DNA of 41,841 bases from Cyanobacteria bacterium CG_2015-22_32_23 (lineage in GTDB: Bacteria; Cyanobacteriota; Cyanobacteriia; Cyanobacteriales; Cyanobacteriaceae): the NCBI GenBank assembly GCA_009993045.1, contig JAACUG010000080.1, positions 1 through 41,841 of the forward strand, given 5' to 3'. Numbering within the stretch: the first letter of the stretch is position 1; each line of letters starts with the position of its first letter. Both the position numbers and the translations under genes were made by a program. The notes beneath the pieces are model-generated. The model saw only the letters and a list, made by a program, of their open reading frames with translations, had not been told where the DNA came from and made no database searches. Shown here in pieces: positions 36,934 through 41,841 of the stretch.

Positions 36934-36991
36934 TTTGAAAGGCTAGAAAAACAAAATCGTGAATTAATTAATAATTTTAAGGAGGAAATTA

Positions 36992-37342
36992 ATGCGTCAT
37001 CGTTGTAAAGTGCCTTTATTAGGCTTACCAGCAGACCAAAGAAAAGCCCTTCTCCGTGGATTAACCACCCACTTATTACGAGAAGGCGAAATTACAACTA
37101 CTAAAGCCCGTGCTAAAGCGGTTCGTAGTACTACGGATAAAATTATTACTTTAGCAAAAGAAGGATCTTTATCCGCCAGACGCAGAGCCTTAGCTTATGT
37201 TTATGATAAAGATCTCGTTAATGATGTTTTTGCCAAAGCTCAAGAACGTTATGGCAGTCGTAACGGTGGTTATACCCGTTTAATCCGCACGAAAAGTCGT
37301 CGTGGAGATAATTCGGAAATGGCAATCTTACAGTTAATCTAG
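36992..37342 (+). CDS. rplQ: 50S ribosomal protein L17
   Basis: L17 (116 aa), near the tunnel exit. [24 protein letters not shown] and [20 protein letters not shown] match the family, and it ends [13 protein letters not shown] very good AAGGAGG (36979-36985) lies 6 nt before the ATG, the strongest ribosome-binding site in the window. Confidence 0.98.
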   Translation: MRHRCKVPLLGLPADQRKALLRGLTTHLLREGEITTTKARAKAVRSTTDKIITLAKEGSLSARRRALAYVYDKDLVNDVFAKAQERYGSRNGGYTRLIRTKSRRGDNSEMAILQLI

Positions 37343-37363
37343 TTCTTTTTAAGTCTAACCTTC

Positions 37364-38182
37364 ATGGATAATAGCACCCTAGAGAAAAAAAGAATTGCAA
37401 TTGTAATTCAATACTTAGGAGCTAACTATCACGGTTGGCAAAGACAGCCTAACTATAACAGTGTTCAAGAAGAAATAGAAAAAGCGATCGCCTCTGTAAT
37501 AGGCCATCCCGTCACCATTCACGGTGCAGGTAGAACCGATAGCGGAGTTCATGCAGCCGCCCAAGTAGCCCATTTTGAAGTTAACTCTTTCGTACCTCCT
37601 GATCGTTGGTCAAAAGTCCTTAATGGTTGTTTACCCGACGATATTGTAATCAGGGCTTCCGCACAGGTAGCTAATGATTGGCACGCTTGTTTTGGCGCTT
37701 CTTTTCGACGTTATCGTTATACTATATATACTGGTAAAGTTCCCAATCTATTTTTACAACCGTTTAGTTGGCACTACTATCATCAGCCTTTAGATGAATC
37801 ATTGATTCAAAAAGCGCTTAATCCCTTACTCGGAGTTCATGATTTAAGTGCTTTTCGTCGGGCAGGTTCTAAACGTTTACACTCTATTTTAGAAGTGCAA
37901 GAAGTTAGTTGTCAGCGAAAAGAAGACTTAATATATATTGAAATACAAGCCAGTGGTTTTTTATATGGCATGGTAAGGCTATTAGTGGGAATGTTAGTAG
38001 AAGTGGGAGCAGGAACAAGATCTGTGTCACAGTTCCAAGATATTTGGGTAAATCGTCGTCGGGATTTAGTGAAATATTCTGCCCCAGCAAAAGGATTATG
38101 TTTGTTAAGAGTAGGTTATCCGAATTTTCCGATACCTGAACCAATTTGGTTTAATACTCAACCTATTTTTACTTTTAGTTAA
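37364..38182 (+). CDS. truA: tRNA pseudouridine synthase A
   Basis: Converts uridines 38-40 in the anticodon arm of many tRNAs to pseudouridine. The motif HGAGRTDSGVHA holds the catalytic Asp59; YHGWQRQPNYNSVQEEIEKA precedes it and RASGFLYGMVRL-type sequence (SGFLYGMVRLLVG) follows. The 272-aa length is normal. It sits 21 bp after rplQ, a position common in cyanobacterial ribosomal operons. A HIP1 octamer lies at 37484. Confidence 0.97.
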   Translation: MDNSTLEKKRIAIVIQYLGANYHGWQRQPNYNSVQEEIEKAIASVIGHPVTIHGAGRTDSGVHAAAQVAHFEVNSFVPPDRWSKVLNGCLPDDIVIRASAQVANDWHACFGASFRRYRYTIYTGKVPNLFLQPFSWHYYHQPLDESLIQKALNPLLGVHDLSAFRRAGSKRLHSILEVQEVSCQRKEDLIYIEIQASGFLYGMVRLLVGMLVEVGAGTRSVSQFQDIWVNRRRDLVKYSAPAKGLCLLRVGYPNFPIPEPIWFNTQPIFTFS

Positions 38183-38197
38183 AAAGTCTCAATTAAA

Positions 38198-38653
38198 ATG
38201 AATAAAACACCAGTTCCTAAATTAGAAGATTTAGATAAAAAATGGTTTATTGTTGATGCTCAAGATCAACGCCTCGGCAGATTAGCCACCGAAATTGCTA
38301 ATGTTTTAAGAGGAAAAAATAAACCCACTTTCACCCCTCACTTAGATACAGGGGATTTTGTCATAGTAGTCAACGCTGAAAAAGTTGTTGTAACAGGTAA
38401 AAAAGGGGAACAAAAGCTCTATCGTCGTCATTCAGGGCGTCCTGGTGGTATGAAAACCGAAACTTTCGATAAATTACAAAAACGTATTCCTGAAAGAATC
38501 ATCGAAACCGCCGTTAAAGGTATGTTACCTAAAAATAGCTTAGGCAGAACTTTATTCACAAAACTTAAAGTTTATAGTGGTTCTGCTCATCCCCATGAAG
38601 CACAACAACCTCAAGTTTTAACTATTAATACCATACCCGGAGGCGATAAATAA
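38198..38653 (+). CDS. rplM: 50S ribosomal protein L13
   Basis: L13 (151 aa), an early 50S assembly protein. [37 protein letters not shown] and [19 protein letters not shown] are diagnostic. Its stop overlaps the rpsI start in TAATG, so the two are translationally coupled, as in many bacteria. Confidence 0.98.
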   Translation: MNKTPVPKLEDLDKKWFIVDAQDQRLGRLATEIANVLRGKNKPTFTPHLDTGDFVIVVNAEKVVVTGKKGEQKLYRRHSGRPGGMKTETFDKLQKRIPERIIETAVKGMLPKNSLGRTLFTKLKVYSGSAHPHEAQQPQVLTINTIPGGDK

Positions 38654-39051
38654 TGTCAGACAAAGTAGTTTATCTAGGTACAGGTCGTCGTAAATCTTCC
38701 GTTGCCAGAGTCCGTCTTGTACCAGGTACTGGTGCAGTGATTGTCAATAAAAGAGAAGGATCTGAATATTTTCAACAAATTCAAGATTACATTCAAGCCT
38801 TAAAAGCACCTTTAGAAACTTTAGGGTTAGAAAATGAGTATGACATTTTAGTTAATTCTCATGGGGGCGGTTTAACGGGTCAATCCGATGCGGTAAAATT
38901 AGGGGTAGCAAGGGCATTATGTCAACTAGATCCTGAAAATCGTCAACCTTTAAAAGCTGAAGGTTACTTAACTCGTGATCCTCGTGCAAAAGAGCGTAAA
39001 AAATATGGTTTACATAAAGCTCGTAAAGCACCTCAGTTCTCTAAACGTTAA
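38653..39051 (+). CDS. rpsI: 30S ribosomal protein S9
   Basis: S9 (132 aa), in the 30S head; its C-terminal tail reaches the P-site tRNA anticodon. [42 protein letters not shown]-type core and the ending [12 protein letters not shown] are family signatures. The start overlaps the end of rplM by one base. Confidence 0.98.
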   Translation: MSDKVVYLGTGRRKSSVARVRLVPGTGAVIVNKREGSEYFQQIQDYIQALKAPLETLGLENEYDILVNSHGGGLTGQSDAVKLGVARALCQLDPENRQPLKAEGYLTRDPRAKERKKYGLHKARKAPQFSKR

Positions 39052-39145
39052 TTTTGACTTTAGTAATTATTGTAGGAACGTTGCGTGCAGCGTCTCTACT
39101 AATCAATGGAAACTCATATTTATATTAAATAAGGAAATTAAAATA

Positions 39146-39391
39146 ATGCCTAAAGAAGGAATACACCCCCAATGGTATCCTGACGCTAAAGTTATGTGTA
39201 ATGGCGAAGAAGTAATGCGTGTGGGATCAACCCAACCAGAGATTAACGTAGAGGTTTGGTCTGGTAATCATCCGTTTTACACTGGTACTCAGAAAATTAT
39301 TGACAGTGAAGGTAGAGTAGATCGCTTCTTGCGTAAATACGGTATGCTCAGTGGTAAACAAGAAAATACTGAAGATACGGAAACGAAATAA
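39146..39391 (+). CDS. rpmE: 50S ribosomal protein L31 (zinc-free type)
   Basis: L31 (81 aa), at the subunit interface near 5S rRNA. IHPQWYPDAKVMCNGEEVM and VEVWSGNHPFYTGTQKI with VDRFLRKYG are diagnostic. Only one cysteine (Cys18) is present, so it is the zinc-free (C-) type, as is usual for cyanobacterial L31. The ATG at 39146 is chosen although the frame is open further up, because AAGGAAAT lies before it and the family start MPK follows. It is the last gene before a clear terminator. Confidence 0.96.
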   Translation: MPKEGIHPQWYPDAKVMCNGEEVMRVGSTQPEINVEVWSGNHPFYTGTQKIIDSEGRVDRFLRKYGMLSGKQENTEDTETK

Positions 39392-39416
39392 GTCAATTTT
39401 TCTAAAATATCATCAT

Positions 39417-39453
39417 AAACCCTGACGGACATATTATTTGTTAGGGTTTTTTT
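39417..39453 (+). terminator. Rho-independent terminator after rpmE
   Basis: AAACCCTGAC (39417-39426) pairs with GTTAGGGTTT (39440-39449) over 10 bp with one G-U pair, and a T-run follows through 39453. It lies 25 bp after the rpmE stop and probably ends the super-operon. Confidence 0.9.
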
Positions 39454-39489
39454 ATTATAAACGCCTTCAATTATCGATAAGTTTAGATT

Positions 39490-40329
39490 ATGGCACTCAT
39501 TCAATGGTATCCCGGACATATTAGCAAAGCGGAGAGACAATTAAAAGAACAAATAAAAAAAGTTGATGTAGTGTTAGAGGTAAGAGATGCAAGAATACCT
39601 TTAGCTTCCCATCATCCTCAGGTAAAAGAATGGATTGGGGAAAAACCTCGTATTTTAATTTTGAATCGGGAAGATATGATTACCGATAGTTTGCGTGATG
39701 AATGGCGTACTTGGTTTAGAAGTAAAGGAGAAATACCTTATTTTACTAATGCCAAAGATGGTAACGGAGTTAAAGCAATACAAAAAGCTTCTCAGTCGGC
39801 AGGTATCGCAGTTAACGAACGCCGTCATAGTCGTGGAATGTTACCTCGTCCTGTACGAGCAGTGGTGATCGGTTTTCCCAATGTCGGCAAGTCAGCTTTA
39901 ATTAATCGTTTACTCAAGCGTAAAATGGTAGCTAGTGCCAGAAAAGCCGGAGTAACAAGACAATTGCAATGGGTGCGTATTTCTGAGGAAATAGAACTAT
40001 TAGATGCTCCCGGTATCATTCCTTTAAAGTTAGAAAATCAGGAAGATGCTTTAAAATTAGCTATTTGCGAAGATATTGGCGACGCTGCTTATAATAATCG
40101 AGAAGTGGCACAGGCTTTTATTGATTTATTAGTTAACTTAGGTACAGAATCAGTATTACATTCTCGTTATGATTTAGACCCATTAGACATGACAGGGGAA
40201 GAATTTATTATTAAATTAGCACAATCTAAGTATAACAATGATATTGAAAGAGTTTCTCGTCAATTACTCCAAGATTTTCGTAAAGGTTATCTAGGTACAG
40301 TTTCTTTGGAATACCCTCCTCATTTATGA
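39490..40329 (+). CDS. rbgA: Ribosome biogenesis GTPase YlqF/RbgA
   Basis: A circularly permuted GTPase (279 aa) that acts late in 50S maturation. The start IQWYPGHISKAERQLKEQI is the family hallmark. G motifs come in permuted order: G4 as NRED at 59-62 (Arg where NKxD is usual), G1 GFPNVGKS at 128-135, G3 DAPG near residue 176. A C-terminal helical RNA-binding domain follows. It lies just after the super-operon terminator, so it needs its own promoter or readthrough, and overlaps nadD by 4 bp. Confidence 0.95.
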   Translation: MALIQWYPGHISKAERQLKEQIKKVDVVLEVRDARIPLASHHPQVKEWIGEKPRILILNREDMITDSLRDEWRTWFRSKGEIPYFTNAKDGNGVKAIQKASQSAGIAVNERRHSRGMLPRPVRAVVIGFPNVGKSALINRLLKRKMVASARKAGVTRQLQWVRISEEIELLDAPGIIPLKLENQEDALKLAICEDIGDAAYNNREVAQAFIDLLVNLGTESVLHSRYDLDPLDMTGEEFIIKLAQSKYNNDIERVSRQLLQDFRKGYLGTVSLEYPPHL

Positions 40330-40892
40330 ATATAGCTATTTTTGGGACAAGTGCAGATCCGCCAACGTCTGCCCATAAAATTATTTTACATTACCTCAGT
40401 TCTCACTATAATCTAGTCGCTGTTTACGCTTCCGATAATCCTTTTAAAAGTCATGGTACAGATTTATGTCACCGTAATCGGATGTTAGAATTACTCATTG
40501 AAGATCTTAATTTAACTCATGGTAACGTCCTTTATTGTCCCGAAATTAGCGATGTCCGTACAATACATACTGTCACCAAGGCAAGGAAAAAATGGGGCGA
40601 AAATATTGAGCTAACCATCGTTATTGGCACAGATTTAGCAGAACAAATTTTTACATGGTATGAAGCTCAAAAATTATGGAAGGGAGTGAAAATCTTATTA
40701 ATCCCTCGTGATGGTTATACTATCGACTTTAATGTTGTTCAAAATATAGATAAAATTACCTTAGGTTGTGCGATCGCTCAGTGTCAAATTCCGCCTTTTT
40801 CTTCTACAGATTATCGTAATAATCATAATCAAGAAGTTTTAACAGATAAAGTAAAGGATTATATACAAGAAAATTCTTTGTATTTCAATTAA
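40326..40892 (+). CDS. nadD: Nicotinate-nucleotide adenylyltransferase
   Basis: Joins nicotinate mononucleotide with ATP to form deamido-NAD in NAD synthesis. The nucleotidyltransferase start MNIAIFGTSADPPTSAHKII has a TSAH version (His17) of the usual (T/H)xGH motif; the later SSTDYR matches the ISSTxIR motif. At 188 aa the length is usual. It starts inside the last codons of rbgA (ATGA overlap), so the two are translationally coupled. A HIP1 octamer lies at 40770. Confidence 0.88.
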   Translation: MNIAIFGTSADPPTSAHKIILHYLSSHYNLVAVYASDNPFKSHGTDLCHRNRMLELLIEDLNLTHGNVLYCPEISDVRTIHTVTKARKKWGENIELTIVIGTDLAEQIFTWYEAQKLWKGVKILLIPRDGYTIDFNVVQNIDKITLGCAIAQCQIPPFSSTDYRNNHNQEVLTDKVKDYIQENSLYFN

Positions 40893-41184
40893 CGGTACTT
40901 AGACAAAAATTAAGCCCAAATAAACCCCAAACTAGCTTTATATAGCAAAAAACGAGTTGATAGAGATAATTTTAAAACTCACATTCCGCACGTCAATCTG
41001 TAATGCCAATGAAATGTGCAAATTGATTTTCAAGAGCAATTCCCATTAATAAGATGAATTTTTCCGAAACGTTGAAAATAAAATTTTTAAACATTTTTTT
41101 GCTATTTTTTGACAGCAAAAAGCTCACTTTTATTTAAGTAATTGTTTTTATCTTCTTTTTTGTTTTCTTCATTATTTGTAGTCA
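40893..41184. other. Spacer between nadD and transposase remnant
   Basis: No gene is seen. An 8-bp inverted repeat TTTTTGCT (41096-41103) / AGCAAAAA (41114-41121) is present but no T-run follows on either strand, so I do not call it a terminator. It may be part of the IS remnant's flank. Confidence 0.4.
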
Positions 41185-41700
41185 CTAATAATTATAATAT
41201 TTTTGACAATTATCACTAAAATAACCTAATATTTTTCTAATTTCTTCTGTTAAATTACTTACCATTTCTCGACTCTCTATTTCTACTAAATGAATCCCTT
41301 GAAACAACTGAAATATCCATCTTAATTTTGGATTTTCTATCTATTTTCTGACTTGATTCCTAATTTTTTCTCCTCTTTTATTCAATTCTTGTCTAATCAT
41401 TCTTTGACCTATGTTATACACCAATAAACATAATCCCATTAATATTCCCATTACTTCCACTCTTTTTGGACTTTTTACATACACACTTTTTATTAATAAA
41501 AAAGGATCTTTTAAAAATCTAAATCCTCTTTCACAACTCTGTTGATTTTTATATTGTTTCAACATTTCCTCTGCTGATAATTCTCCTTCATCCATCACAT
41601 TTGTTGCAATTATAAATCTGCCACACTTTCTTTTTTCTAATTCAATTATTGACTGATTCTCTTGATATTTTACTTCATACCCACATTCTGCATATTTCAA
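41185..41700 (-). pseudogene. IS4/IS1634-like DDE transposase C-terminal fragment with internal stop
   Basis: On the minus strand the frame reads from about 41700 (KYAECGYEVKYQENQS) through KNQQSCERGFRFLKDP, which holds the catalytic Glu and the Y-R-E-K-type signature, to NQVRK and a TAG at 41341-41343. The same frame continues after that TAG with IENPKLRWIFQLFQGIHLV and ends at a second stop at 41185, which is the usual C-terminus of these transposases. The gene therefore carries an in-frame nonsense codon. Upstream the frame stays open only to about 41770 and lacks recognisable transposase sequence, so the N-terminal Asp residues are missing and the element is truncated. Confidence 0.82.
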
Positions 41701-41841
41701 TAGAATACTAAAATAGATACATAAGACATTATTTAATATTGTAACCTTACAGATTGTCGTACTATGTTAATGCTAGGAAACAACAAATTTCTCACAAGAT
41801 TAGTTAAAATAATTTTGATTATTTAATTATCAGTTTTTTCT

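Noticed and set aside
39146-39391. Loss of zinc-binding cysteines in L31 as an oddity
   Set aside because: The zinc-free form of L31 is normal in cyanobacteria.
41096-41121. 8-bp inverted repeat as terminator after nadD
   Set aside because: It is A/T-rich with no following T-run on either strand, and it lies about 200 bp after the gene.

Overview
The window looks like a chromosomal segment of a low-GC unicellular cyanobacterium. I place it near Cyanobacterium/Geminocystis-type Chroococcales by inference, because no rRNA or tRNA is present to anchor it. The evidence is at least eight HIP1 octamers (GCGATCGC), a cyanobacterial-type ribosomal protein super-operon (L3-L4-L23-L2-S19-L22-S3 and onward, without S10, S14 or L30), a group 1 sigma factor ending in the cyanobacterial SigA tail, HemJ, a TxlA/HCF164-type thioredoxin and a NIL-domain ferredoxin.

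Layout. 1-4.2 kb: a hypothetical gene, pth, then divergent txlA and NIL-ferredoxin genes, and a pentapeptide-repeat protein. 4.2-10.5 kb: a minus-strand block, read from right to left, of sigA, a two-Rossmann TrkA-type channel protein, hemJ, an FtsL-like membrane protein and ftsI. 10.5-11.55 kb: a noncoding spacer between divergent sigA and the next block. 11.55-20.0 kb: eight consecutive plus-strand genes for acidic, helix-rich, coiled-coil proteins. Seven are 298-330 aa, and one is 544 aa with an N-terminal hydrophobic segment and a long disordered linker. I recognise no known family in them; this is the main candidate for an undescribed system. A convergent MscS-type channel gene ends 9 bp after the last of them. 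21.1-39.5 kb: the ribosomal protein super-operon with secY, adk, infA, rpoA and truA, ending in a clear hairpin terminator after rpmE. A TnpB-only IS200/IS605 element sits at the 3' end of rplO and supplies its stop codon. 39.5-40.9 kb: rbgA/ylqF and nadD, overlapping by 4 bp. 41.2-41.7 kb: a broken IS4/IS1634-like transposase fragment.

How the genes work together. The ribosomal block makes most 50S and many 30S proteins together with the SecY translocon, adenylate kinase, IF1 and the RNA polymerase alpha subunit. A strong predicted promoter precedes rplC, and a perfect-consensus internal promoter precedes rpmJ. The ftsL-like/ftsI pair serves septal peptidoglycan synthesis, and hemJ serves tetrapyrrole synthesis. 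The coiled-coil operon probably makes a multi-subunit fibrous or membrane-associated assembly. That is inferred only from tandem organisation, shared architecture and the single putative membrane-anchored or exported member.

No tRNA, rRNA, CRISPR array or prophage was seen.
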